Source: Icerya purchasi (Eukaryota > Arthropoda > Insecta > Hemiptera > Monophlebidae). Taken from it: DNA of 64,000 nucleotides. The stretch covers positions 101,477,164 through 101,541,163 of the forward strand of contig CM077116.1 of the NCBI GenBank assembly GCA_039619475.1. Direction: 5' to 3'. Shown piece after piece: positions 1-10,379 of the stretch. The notes below the pieces were generated by a model. It did no database searches, was not told the origin of the DNA, and was given only the letters and a program-made list of their open reading frames with translations. The translations under genes and the position numbers were made by a program. Every line of letters starts with the position of its first letter. The stretch's first letter is position 1.

Positions 1-66
1 TTTCTCATTTTCTACGGTTCCAAAAATTTTTTCTTTATTCTCCGATCGTTACAAAAGCGTACTGAC

Positions 67-435
67 TAGTGATGGGAAACTTCGAAATGTTTCATTCGAA
101 TTATTCGATTGTTCGATAACTTCGAATGCATTCGATTGTTCCACAGTTGCATTCGAAATGTTATTTCATTCGTATAATTCATTCGTATTCACATCAGTCA
201 TTCGAATTAAAATCATTCGAATCAAAATCATTCGAATTAAAATCATTCGAATCAAAAATCATTCGAATCAAAATCATTCGAATTAAAATCATTCGAATCA
301 AAATCATTCGAATCAAAATCATTCAAATTAAAATCATTTGAATCAAAATCATTCGATTGTTTTTTTTTTTTTTTTTTTTTTTGACGATTGTTGATTGTTT
401 CGATTGTAAAAACATTTCGAAATCGCACATCACTA
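67..435 (+). mobile_element. hAT-like MITE, left array copy 1
   Basis: Ends are TAGTGATGGG at the start and CATCACTA at the end, an inverted pair typical of hAT elements. The 8 bp flanks are gtactgac and gcactgac (7 of 8 match). The inside is filled with ATTCGAATNAAAATC-type 15 bp repeats and a poly-T run. Confidence 0.8.
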
Positions 436-718
436 GCACTGACAGATCACACGCTTATATCTACCATAGTGTTAGCCACCACAAAAGCGAACCATTAGAT
501 CCCGTGCACACTCTGCTCTCGATAGTTTCCCTATCATTCATAATAATTTTTCAAAGCCTAAGTATCATAGAATTAGTGCAAGTATATTTATTATTTTTTC
601 TCACTTACGATTATTTTTCCATCCGTAAGTATTATAAAATTAGTCTAAGTATATTTCTCATTTTCTACGGTTCCAAAAATTTTTCCTTATTCTCCGATCG
701 TTACAAAAGCGCACTGAC

Positions 719-1022
719 TAGTGATGGGCAACTTCGAAATGTTTCATTCGAATTATTCGATTGTTCGATAACTTCGAATGCATTCGATTGTTCCACAGTT
801 GCATTCGAAATGTTATTTCATTCGTATAATTCATTCGTATTCACATCAATCATTCGAATTAAAATCATTCGAATCAAAAATCATTCGATTCAAAATCATT
901 CGAATCAAAATCATTTAAATTAAAATCATTTGAATCAAAATCATTCGATTGTTTTTTGTTTTTTTTTTTGACGATTGTTGATTGTTTCGATTGTAAAAAC
1001 ATTTCGAAATCGCACATCACTA
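719..1022 (+). mobile_element. hAT-like MITE, left array copy 2, perfect 8 bp target duplication
   Basis: Begins TAGTGATGGGCAAC and ends CATCACTA. It is flanked on both sides by the same 8 bp, gcactgac (711-718 and 1,023-1,030), as expected for a hAT insertion. At 304 bp it is the shortest of the four left copies. Confidence 0.85.
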
Positions 1023-1307
1023 GCACTGACAGATCACACGCTTATATCTACCATAGTGTTAGCCACCACGAAAGCGAACCATTCGATCCCGTGCACACTC
1101 TGCTCTCGATAGTTTCCCTATCATTCATAATAATTTTTCAAAGCCTAAGTATCATAGAATTAGTGCAAGTATATTTATTATTTTTTCTCACTTACGATTA
1201 TTTTTCCGTCCGTAAGTATTACAAAATTAGTCTAAGTATATTTCTCATTTTCTACGGTTCCAAAAATTTTTTTCTTTATTCTCCGATCGTTACAAAAGCG
1301 TACTGAC

Positions 1308-1632
1308 TAGTGATGGGAAACTTCGAAATGTTTCATTCGAATTATTCGATTGTTCGATAACTTCGAATGCATTCGATTGTTCCACAGTTGCATTCGAAAT
1401 GTTATTTCATTCGTATAATTCATTCGTATTCACATCAATCATTCGAATTAAAATCATTCGAATCAAAATCATTCGAATCAAAAATCATTCGAATCAAAAT
1501 CATTCGAATCAAAATCATTCAAATTAAAATCATTTGAATCAAAATCATTCGATTGTTTTTTTTTTTTTTTTTTTTTTTTGACGATTGTTGATTGTTTCGA
1601 TTGTAAAAACATTTCGAAATCGCACATCACTA
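1308..1632 (+). mobile_element. hAT-like MITE, left array copy 3
   Basis: Same ends and internal 15 bp repeats as its neighbours. Flanks are gtactgac and gcactgac. It was probably copied as part of the tandem unit rather than inserted separately. Confidence 0.8.
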
Positions 1633-1917
1633 GCACTGACAGATCACACGCTTATATCCACCATAGCGTTAGCCACCACGAAAGCGAACCATTCGATCCC
1701 GTGCACACTCTGCTCTCGATAGTTTCCCTATCATTCATAATAATTTTTCAAAGCCTAAGTATCATAGAATTAGTGCAAGTATATTTATTATTTTTTCTCA
1801 CTTACGATTATTTTTCCGTCCGTAAGTATTACAAAATTAGTCTAAGTATATTTCTCATTTTCTACGGTTCCAAAAATTTTTTTCTTTATTCTCCGATCGT
1901 TACAAAAGCGTACTGAC

Positions 1918-2250
1918 TAGTGATGGGAAACTTCGAAATGTTTCATTCGAATTATTCGATTGTTCGATAACTTCGAATGCATTCGATTGTTCCACAGTTG
2001 CATTCGAAATGTTATTTCATTCGTATAATTCATTCGTATTCACATCAATCATTCGAATTAAAATCATTCGAATCAAAATCATTCGAATTAAAATCATTCG
2101 AATCAAAAATCATTCGAATCAAAATCATTCGAATCAAAATCATTCAAATTAAAATCATTTGAATCAAAATCATTCGATTGTTTTTTGTTTTTTTTTTGAC
2201 GATTGTTGATTGTTTCGATTGTAAAAACATTTCGAAATCGCACATCACTA
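1918..2250 (+). mobile_element. hAT-like MITE, left array copy 4 (innermost)
   Basis: Same termini. Followed by gcactgac and then a linker that diverges after about 2,400 into unique arm sequence. Confidence 0.8.
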
Positions 2251-2450
2251 GCACTGACAGATCACACGCTTATATCCACCATAGCGTTAGCCACCGCGAA
2301 AGCGAACCATTCGATCCCGTGCACACTCTACTCTCAATAGTTTCCCTATCGTTCATAATAATTTTTCCAAGCCTAAGTATTATAGAATTAGTCTAAGTAT
2401 ATTTATTATTTTTTCTCACTTACGATTACTTTTCCATCCGCAAGTATTTA

Positions 2451-3480
2451 TGTATGTTTTCCCTGGTTCTAAAAATAAATCTATCGATGTCTCGCCTCTC
2501 AATGAATGCGCACGCATCATTCTCGCGCATGTGTCATTCGTTCGTGTTACCACTTTTTTTTTCAAAATTAGTCCAAGTATATTTTATTATTTTTCTCATT
2601 ACGATTATTTTCAGTCCGTAAGTATTTCTGTATGTTTTCCAAGGTTTTAAAAATTAATCCGAACAGACATCCAGACTGTTGTGAAAGCATACTATCTACC
2701 CACCGCACAGATTCTACATTATACGTTACTCTATTACGAGTTCTTCAAAAAATTGATTCGAATATGTTTTTCATTTTTTTTTTTTTTCAATCCTAAAAAT
2801 TCATTCTTTCTACCCCCGCCCCTCCCAGCTAAAATTACCGATCTTTCGTAATCTTTATTTATTTTATCGATTCTAAAATTAACCAATGGTTCACTCGAAA
2901 GCGTACCGTACATTCCCACACATATATCTTCTATCACGTATTTCCCTATTGATCATGAACTTTTTTCAGCGTTAGCCACAATAGCATATGACATTGCTCT
3001 CACATACGCACCACATGCAGATCTATATGTTTAATTTTTATTAACGATCTTTATTTTTTTGTATTGGTATTACTTTTTCCTACACAGTCATGTCATCATA
3101 TACACTTAACATTGTCAAAAATAATTTCAACCTTTCGAGAAAGAAAAATCTCCGATCAATAAAAAATATTTATTAACATCACAATTATTTTTAATATTAT
3201 TCGTTTCGCTATAAACATAATTTTTTTATTTAATAAACTCATCCGCATCATCGATCGTTTCAAGACATTATTGTTTCGAACGTCAATACCTGTTTTCCAA
3301 GAACTCTGCAGGTATATATCCTGTCGTCGCAACAACCTTTACCTGCATTCAAGACCACTTGTACATTGCTCGCACGCTATTTACCATTATTCGGTACAAG
3401 AATATTTTTCACACTCCTTCACATATGCGCATACAATCAAAGTCCTCGATTACTTTGTTTGTATACAAATATATTCAGCT
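2451..3480. other. Arm sequence without a recognised gene
   Basis: AT-rich DNA shared with about 17,360-18,230 in the right arm. It contains further diverged copies of the linker core (2,560-2,640) and no convincing reading frame. The two arms differ here by small indels, for example 8 and 13 bp present on the right near 17,500-17,560 but absent near 3,300-3,350. Confidence 0.6.
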
Positions 3481-3496
3481 TTCTCCGACGGAACAA

Positions 3497-3597
3497 CATT
3501 TTTCTGATGAAACATTTCCACTGCCATAACCGATTCAAAGGTAGCTAATGAGATAGACTATCGAACGGAATTATTCAAGCGGTCAGTATTAGTTTCA
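3497..3597 (+). promoter_or_regulatory. Conserved 5' module upstream of outer gene, left arm
   Basis: Three blocks (CATTTTTCTGATG, ATTCAAAGGTAG, TATTAGTTTCA) recur upstream of the inner gene with exactly the same distances: 36 bp from the first block start to the second, then 42 bp between the second and third. A fourth shared block, CTTTCTCCG, lies just upstream. The middle block contains AAAG|GTAG, a plausible splice donor. I infer a shared promoter and 5' UTR. Confidence 0.6.
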
Positions 3598-3763
3598 TGT
3601 TAAACATGTGTATTTTGTCGAATCTGTGTTCACGCATTATTAAAAAATTTACGTCAACGTTAAAGAAAATAATTTCCTATGTTTTTTCTCTTTTTTTCTC
3701 TATCATTTTTTTCTGTTTTTTATCTTTCCTTTTTCTCTTTCTTTTTCTCTGTATTTTTTTTAG
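3541..3763 (+). other. Predicted 5' UTR intron of outer gene, left arm
   Basis: Starts GTAG after CAAAG and ends TTTTTTTTAG after a very long pyrimidine tract (about 3,680-3,760). At 223 bp it has the same length as the matching stretch in the right arm. The start codon follows 31 bases later at 3,795. This is inference only; no transcript is available. Confidence 0.4.
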
Positions 3764-3794
3764 TGAAAAGTTTGAAAATACATATTATTCAATC

Positions 3795-4815
3795 ATGAAT
3801 ACTAATATAGTTAACGTAAGAAGCAACTCAAAAATCAATTAAGGACGCCGAATTTATTCAGAATTTATTTGCAAGTGATAGCGACTCGCATACGTCTTCG
3901 TCACTTCAATTACCGCAATCAGATGATGGTTATTCTTCAACAGAATCAACATATTTTGCACATAAAATCATTGATCCAGTATTATTGTCAGATCAGATGG
4001 ATATAGTGGAATATTTTGTAGATTTCAGCTTCCATAAGGATTCTGATTATGGTTTTCTAGTAACCGAACTAGCGATGATTGATATGTCTGGCGGGAGGTG
4101 TTTACATACGCTATACAAGCCAAGCAGAGCATGGTCTGCATCAAAAATGCCTCATTTACAATGCTCTTCCGTGAGTCATTACTTGAAAAACCCCTCATTA
4201 TTTCCCTGTCGGGAAGAAATATTCATGGCACGTGATGTATTCACAATACTGTCTGAAAAACCGAAGGTTCGCGTATATATTTTAACCACTTATGCAAAAC
4301 TTATATTATGGGAACTTAACGAAAAGTCTGAATTGTTGCGTGACTTGGACTACGAACTCGTTAATATGGAGAAAGTCTTTCGAGTACCTAGTATTGATGA
4401 TTTATATCAAGAATACTCTGGTATAAGCAATCTGGTAACTTGTAAGCACCATTATGAGAATGATATTTTTCATTGTGCGATGAAAAATGTTATGGTGATG
4501 AGGACATGGCACGATCACGTTATCCGTCCGCTGAAGCTTATGAACAATCTCAATATAAATGATTTAAGCCAGTTATTCATTACAGCCACCAAAGAAATGA
4601 TAATTACATTATTTCCAAGTTGCATCGGGGACATTTATATATTTTTACCGGACAGATTAAAACAGGATGATACGATAAAATCATTTCTACCATGCTACGA
4701 TCACGAACATGATAAAGAATATTATATCGACGGTGATACATTACACAGGAGTACTCGAAATTGTGTCAAAGTAAAAGATTGCGATGACTGTCAACATTCA
4801 ATTCATACGGATTAA
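3795..4815 (+). pseudogene. Outer gene, left copy, broken by a 1 bp insertion
   Basis: This is the left-arm copy of the 339-residue gene at 16,027-17,046. The start codon at 3,795 opens the correct frame, but a run of five A near 3,831 (four A in the right copy) shifts the frame, and a stop follows at 3,840-3,842. The remaining 276 codons stay open from an internal ATG at 3,985 to the stop at 4,815, so a shortened protein lacking the Ser/Thr-rich N-terminus is conceivable. Motifs of the family are intact: LYKP, CKHH...FHC and the C-terminal KDCxxCxH. A few residues differ from the right copy (for example Trp for Leu in the RA(W/L)SA stretch). Poly-A signals AATAAA lie at 4,822 and 4,943. Confidence 0.75.
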
Positions 4816-7377
4816 AAATTCAATAAAAGGCGCGGAATTTGAAAGCTGGAGTTGTCTAGATCCTACGAAAGTTGAATATGAACATAACAATTACCTTTCA
4901 ATGTACCAAAGTCAATTGTCGCGTAGTATGTATAATATGTGAAATAAAACCATATTTTTTTCTTTTACTCGCATTTTTATTTTTATCATTTCAAAATCTT
5001 TTACATTGTTTCACATAAATTATAATGTATGTATGTATATATGTATGGAATTTTAATATGTAATAATATACATTTCCTACATTTTATTTTATTTCATGGA
5101 CATATAATTACTTTAAAATTATTTAGATACACCGCAGATATTATAGTACCGAACACATCATTTATTATTTCATTCTATTTCAATTAATATGTTGTATGGA
5201 TGAAATCGAATCAATTTATGTAACTGTTTATTTAAATTTAAATAATCTTTTCCTTTTTCTTTTTTTTTTTTTTTTATCTCTCAGCATATGCATGCGTGTA
5301 TATGCTTACATATACAAGTATGAAAAAAATTATTTTTTTATTTTTTCCTCGATATGAATGGTAAATCTACGACTTTATTTGAAAAACGATCAAAACCTGA
5401 TACATAGATTTCAAACTTTGATGGAAATTTCTGTAAAACGTTCAATTTACACTTATTATTTTAAAAAAAAAAATATTTTTCATTATTATTCGTATCGCTT
5501 AAATAGACTGATACGACAGAGAGAGAAAATAAAAAGCTAAATTTTTACACGTGAGGGAGGGAGCTGATGAAAACGTACGAGTCTTATTATTTGGAATACA
5601 GATTATGAAGGAAATTTTTATTCAATGTTTCGTTCTAAGATTTTTCATTTTTTACATTTAAAATTTTTCAATACGAAAATATTTCGAAATCTACAGGAAC
5701 GTCTACGAATAGTCTTCGTCATTATAGAAGCACCTGCAGATCATGTATCGACACTGCATGCGCGTAAGGATGAGTAAATATGTGTGAACATGTGTGTGTA
5801 TGTATGCTTGAAATGTGCGAAATGGCTAATAAGAAACAACCGTTGAATCGCAACGACAGGTAGAGATCCGCTTATAGAATAAGAGAGTGAGAGTGAGATA
5901 AATTATGTACCTTTATTATTGCAGAACTGCACTGCAGTGGCAGACATGAAATATCCGTTAGCGTCCTTTTCGAGGCAGTTTTATAAAAAAGGCCGAAAAT
6001 TAGCTTTAAAACTGGATGAATGAGATAGTTGATAATAAACATACCATTAAGAACGGTATACATGTATGTGGGCATGTGTGTGAGCGCACGGTTAAATGAA
6101 TGACAAAAGATTATTAACTGCATAGGCATTGTTAAATACAACTATACTGATTTATCCGTAAAACTAACAAATTTTACCGTTGTTTTCTTTCCTTTTTTCT
6201 TCTTTCGCGTTTTACAAAAAATTCATGTTAGTTCTAAAAATATTGCTAAATTCAAATTAAATCGATCATGTTATTTTATTTTTTATTTTTGTTTCTTTAA
6301 ACAATGTGTTACGATCGTATTTATCTTACTCAATCTTTTACCTAATATTCTAACGGTTTTGGACAACAGCAGAAATATGCAAGTTACCATGGATGTATTA
6401 TATTTTATTCGTGTATATGTGTATACACGCTTTCTATACAAGCGTATGCAAACATCGGATGACGGAAATGTATGATAATATAATTTTTTAAATCAATGAT
6501 TAATGTATTATTAATTTTTTTTTTTTTCACCCTATAATATACAAAATAACAACATGCTTGCTTTTACAACAATATTTAAATTCTACAAAAAATAAATGTC
6601 CCCAGGGTGGGGAGTAAAATATCATGAAGAATCACTGTTTTTTGTTTTTTTTCTTTGATTCACAATCTTCTTTTTCTTTATATTATTTTTTATTTCAGAG
6701 ATTTTTTAAATTAGTTTTCTTTTCACTGCAATATGGAATCTGTTAATTTATTGTACATGCTATATAATATGATAAATGCTAAAATTCGGAAAGTTTCTTT
6801 AAAGAAGTAATTGACAGAAGAGTATACTTTAGAAAACAAGAGAGTGAAGAGGCTATACATAAAAAGCAATATGGTGCATTAAACATAACAAAAAAAAAAA
6901 CAGAAGAAACGTAAACACAAAGACTATTATGTTTTTTCATTAATCTATTCAATTACAACCTTTTTTTTTTCATTCATCTATATTCTAAGTTCCATCATAA
7001 GTTTCAATTTTTTATATGATGCCTACTAATTTCTATGTTTACTTAATTTATTTACTTTTCCACGAATGTTTTTTAGAATTAAATTTTGAAAAAATTAAAC
7101 ATCGCACCTGCGTCAACTATCACATTAAATACATGTAGAAATTTTCATTTCAAACGCCGCCGGAAAATAACATGGGTTTTTTTTGATATTTTTTAAAAAT
7201 TTATTCATACTCTCTCTAATTATAGCTATTTTTACTCATTTTTATATTCTACATACAATGCTTGAGGTATTAGATGATGCAAATTCTAAATACACCATAT
7301 TGCTATCACTCTGTTTATTATTTTTTTATTTGTTACTCGTTTTTTTTTATTATTATCTTATGTATATGTATTAGAAT
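4816..7377. other. Non-coding arm interval between the two genes, left
   Basis: AT-rich sequence matching 13,467-16,026 in reverse. An 89-codon frame (5,872-6,141, minus; copy at 14,702-14,971) and a hydrophobic 63-codon frame (7,183-7,374; 67-codon copy at 13,456-13,659, minus) occur in both arms. That is expected from duplication alone and is not evidence of coding. Substitutions and indels between arms are clearly more frequent here than in the inner gene. Confidence 0.5.
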
Positions 7378-7820
7378 TAGTGATGTGAGATTTCGAAATG
7401 TTTTTACAATCGAAACAACTGATAATTGTCAAAAAAAAAAAAAACAATTGAATGATTTTTGTGAATACGAATGAATTATTCGAATAAAAATCGGAACCAT
7501 CCGAACACAAACGAATGAAGTATTCGTTAAACATCGCCTAGATTCTTTCGAGAGAAATAACATTTCGAATGATTGTTGCAAATAGGAATGAATTATTCGA
7601 ATAAAAACCGAAACTATCCGAACACAAACGAATGAAGTATTCGTTAAACATTGACTAGATTCTTCCGAGAGAAATAGCATTTCGAATGATTGTTGTGAAT
7701 ACGAATGAATTATTCGAATGAAATAACATTTCGAATGCAACCACGGAACAATCGAATGCATTCAAAGTCATCGAACGATCAAATAATTCGAATGAATCAT
7801 TTCGAAGTTGCCCATCACTA
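7378..7820 (-). mobile_element. hAT-like MITE between the genes, left arm
   Basis: Reads TAGTGATGTGAG at the left end and CCCATCACTA at the right end, flanked by attagaat and attagaac (7 of 8). At 443 bp it is longer than the array copies and has a different interior (two ~110 bp direct repeats containing CATTTCGAATGATTGTTG). The same insertion sits at the matching place in the right arm. Confidence 0.8.
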
Positions 7821-8095
7821 ATTAGAACCCATATGATTTTACAATAAAAAAAGTGTTTATACTCATTATTGAAGTTGAATATAGATAATATTTACATTTA
7901 AAGGAAAAAGAAAAAGTTATTTTTATTATTCCATTCGCACGCGAAAAAAATTATGAAATGTAAAATATATATATAATTCATGTAATATATTTACAAACGA
8001 TTAACAAGAATAAAAGAAAATTAATTTAAAAAATAAATAAATATCACAAAAAATTTAAAGATGGAAAAATTACAAGATTATGATTTGTACAATGC

Positions 8096-8926
8096 TCACA
8101 AATTGGCTCCTTTGATCGGGTTATGTTGGTATTCGAACAAACTTGCATGGTTGCATTGCGGACAATCTTTGATTAAGGTGGGATGTACTGCACTGAGTGG
8201 AAAAGAATCTGGAATATCATAGCTATGATGTTTAAAACATGGTAAGAAGCGTTTGATACGTCGATCATTCTTCAGTGCTACAGGTAATTTATTGTAAAAA
8301 TCGCAAATTTTTTGAGGGCATACATTAATTAATATCTCTGCAGTAACATTTTGCATCAAGTCGCACGTAGAATATTTTACTAATGATAATATAGGTCTAA
8401 CATTTACATCGTACCATTTCATCATCACATATACATTCTGCAATGAACACCTATGTATGTTTTTATCAGTGTGTGCATCACATTTTACAACTCTTGATAT
8501 TCCTTTATACATATTATTTAATTTCCTTAAATTGGGTATACCGAATTCTTTTTCTAAATTAATAATCTTGAATCTTGAAAGTGATGTTTCAAATAGTTTT
8601 ATCCATATAGTGGTAATTTTTTCATTTCCTTTAACGTAAATATTCAATGGTTCCAAATCTTCCAACACATTTTCTATATCACCAGCAATAGATTCGTAAT
8701 TGTAATCTCCTGCATTCCACGGAATTGAATGACAGTTTTGAATTATCCTCATGTTTTCTTGTTTTTTATTATTGGATAATACATCCCATTCGAATGGAAG
8801 CTTGTAAATTCTATGAAATTGAATTTCACCATCGATACTTATTATTGAAAGTTCCTTAATGATGTATGTATCATTATCATATTTAAAACATTGAATATCG
8901 ATAATTACCTCACGTGCTACTATCAT
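8096..8926 (-). CDS. Inner gene, 276 aa, left copy: uncharacterised Polinton-context protein
   Basis: Complete frame, identical to the right copy at 11,919-12,749 except Leu instead of Pro at residue 43. Visible features are a DIQCF start (residues 10-14), KELSII (24-29), HRIYKxPFEW (38-47), HSIPWNAGD (66-74), IYVKGNEK (96-103), C149..H152..H158.C160 followed by NVYVMMKW (164-171), FLPC (227-230) with H233, and KDCPQCNH (253-260). The order of acidic and histidine positions faintly recalls a DEDD exonuclease fold, but the DxE motif reads DIQ and the last Asp position reads Asn, so nuclease activity would be doubtful. The paired Cys/His at the C-terminus may bind zinc. Function unknown. Near-identity of the two copies suggests recent duplication, gene conversion or selection. 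Confidence 0.8.
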   Translation of the reverse strand: MIVAREVIIDIQCFKYDNDTYIIKELSIISIDGEIQFHRIYKLPFEWDVLSNNKKQENMRIIQNCHSIPWNAGDYNYESIAGDIENVLEDLEPLNIYVKGNEKITTIWIKLFETSLSRFKIINLEKEFGIPNLRKLNNMYKGISRVVKCDAHTDKNIHRCSLQNVYVMMKWYDVNVRPILSLVKYSTCDLMQNVTAEILINVCPQKICDFYNKLPVALKNDRRIKRFLPCFKHHSYDIPDSFPLSAVHPTLIKDCPQCNHASLFEYQHNPIKGANL

Positions 8927-9013
8927 TGTTACAGTTGTTATTAAAGAGAAAAGAAAAAAAACTAAAACTTTTAATAGTAACTAAAATTTAAACGTGTGAA
9001 GAACACTAATTCG

Positions 9014-9114
9014 TGAAACTAATAACAAGCGAGCGAATACAGTTATTCAGAGAGTTGACATAATGTCTACCTTTGAATTAGATGCATTCGATGAAATGTT
9101 GCATCAGAAAAATG
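9014..9114 (-). promoter_or_regulatory. Conserved 5' module upstream of inner gene, left arm
   Basis: Reverse complement of 11,731-11,831, carrying the same three blocks at the same spacing as upstream of the outer gene. It lies 88 bases upstream of the inner-gene start codon. Confidence 0.55.
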
Positions 9115-9515
9115 CCCTTCAAACGGAGAAAGTTGATTGCATACATTGATGAATGAAGTTGTTAAGAACTTGTACATACATATACATTTTGTTTGTGGTA
9201 GTGTATGCATGTACACATGAGATCTTACGTATAAGTAAGGGTTAAGATCCGGTTTTAACAGCTGTATCAGGCGATCTTAACGTGCAGCTATGTACATGCA
9301 GGGATAGACTTTAATATAATCATTATCGATGGTAAACGAGAACATTAATTCATTTTTAAATTTTAATATATCGTCTTCCATCACTAATAAGATAACATAA
9401 AAAACTACTAACTTAACTGAATGTATCCTTCTTCAACCAACTTTTCCTCAATCATTCGAATTTCATCATCTACACCAACATTTCACACTTTTTTAGATGT
9501 ATGCGATAACAATAA

Positions 9516-10379
9516 TCACTCAACCAATTCATTAAGATCGTCTGAATAATCGATCGGTGTATCTTCATGACATACTCCGCCATCAGCACAATGCTTAGTC
9601 TTTGCTCCATCATAGTAAATTTTTACACTTGATCCATTAGACTGAAGCATCGGACGTATTATTTTTCTGTATTTAGGAAATGTAGTACCCTTTAATACAC
9701 CAGTAGCACGTAAATGAGCTCTAGTACACTCAAGTATTTATTTATATAGATCTAAATCATTATTTTGTATATTTATTCTCATCTATATGCGATACCATTA
9801 GTAAATGAAAGAGTCTGGGTGTGTAAGGAAATTTTATTTGCTTACTTCCTTTTCCTAAATAAATTTCACCATATTTGCAGTCCCAAGAAATCAATGTCGA
9901 TCCTATCAGATACTCATCAATGTTTGTATCATAGCATATTCCATATACTTGATCATTCGGAACAAGTTCATCAAAATCTGTATGAAATGAATCTACTTCA
10001 CTTATGTTAAACGACTTAGCTTTGAGTTTGTTTTTTAATATTTTCATCTTTAATTTCACACTCAACGTCACTTCTCTGTTTACTATTAGACCGTTTTTGA
10101 CGTTTTTACCATTGATGTATCATTTATTCCATAAGAATCCATTTTAATCTTTCAGATTTTTGTAATGCTTCATGAATTTCCAATAATGGTTTCATAATAG
10201 GTTCCAATATGGCGGCTGAAGTACTTGTAATTGGTTTCCACTCGGACTTCAATAGGTTATATTTTTACATTATATCGCTACATATACTGTCTAGTTCATT
10301 TTTTCAGTCTTGCTTCCTTATTCATTCCATTATTGTTGTTATCAGTATTAACAAATGATTTACTCTTTGATAACAACAT
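9516..10379 (-). pseudogene. Decayed Polinton/Maverick-associated gene (PGL-type, possibly DUF8207-like)
   Basis: Reading the minus strand from an ATG at 10,379, the first frame stops at 10,296-10,298. Other frames then carry SEWKPIT and LEPIMKPLLEIHEAL (about 10,130-10,250). The arm portion carries YGICYD, LIGSTLISWD and PGLFHLL, and after a further frameshift YRKIIRP. This order resembles proteins repeatedly seen beside Polinton-like polymerases in arthropods and cnidarians, with a conserved PGL(Y/F/W)xL motif and a KYxxII motif near the C-terminus. I recall DUF8207 as the likely domain but cannot verify it. At least two frameshifts and several stops make it a pseudogene. The N-terminal half lies in the unique spacer and the C-terminal half in the duplicated arm. 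Confidence 0.6.

Larger units (their letters stand above)
1..2450 (+). repeat. Tandem array of ~600 bp units, left arm
   Basis: MITE starts at 67, 719, 1,308 and 1,918 give unit lengths of 652, 589 and 610 bp. Each unit is one hAT-like MITE plus a ~283 bp linker that carries short subrepeats around a TATACTTNGACTAATTT-like core (reverse strand). Length differences come from the number of 15 bp internal repeats and from homopolymer T length. Open reading frames here are translations of these repeats, not genes. Confidence 0.9.
1..10091 (+). repeat. Left arm of giant inverted repeat (outer end cut by window start)
   Basis: This whole stretch recurs in reverse complement between 10,754 and about 20,296. 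Matching coordinates near the centre add up to 20,845: for example 9,760 pairs with 11,085, 8,096 with 12,749, and 10,091 with 10,754. Further out the sum drifts because of indels and one fewer array unit on the right. The arm contains the outer-gene pseudogene, a MITE, the intact inner gene and a decayed Polinton-associated gene. Homology stops abruptly at 10,091. The outer end is not seen. Confidence 0.97.

Noticed and set aside
126..2162. Open reading frames rich in Ile-Arg-Ile-Lys repeats (also 18.5-22.6 kb)
   Set aside because: They are translations of the 15 bp MITE repeats and linker DNA; copies differ by frameshifts in homopolymers and have no coding logic.
5780..5815. TGTGTG/CATG-rich stretch as a regulatory element
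   Set aside because: Short simple-sequence DNA; no conserved spacing or partner apart from its mirror copy.
5872..6141. 89-codon frame identical in both arms (copy at 14,702-14,971)
   Set aside because: Identity is explained by arm duplication; composition is ordinary, no motif, no partner outside the palindrome.
7183..7374. Hydrophobic 63-67 codon frame in both arms, possible membrane peptide
   Set aside because: AT-rich DNA readily gives Leu/Phe/Ile-rich frames; the reading frame end differs between arms and overlaps the MITE end.
8096..8926. Calling the 276 aa protein an active DEDD exonuclease
   Set aside because: The first Asp-x-Glu reads DIQ and the last Asp position reads Asn, so catalytic residues are not supported; only a weak fold resemblance remains.
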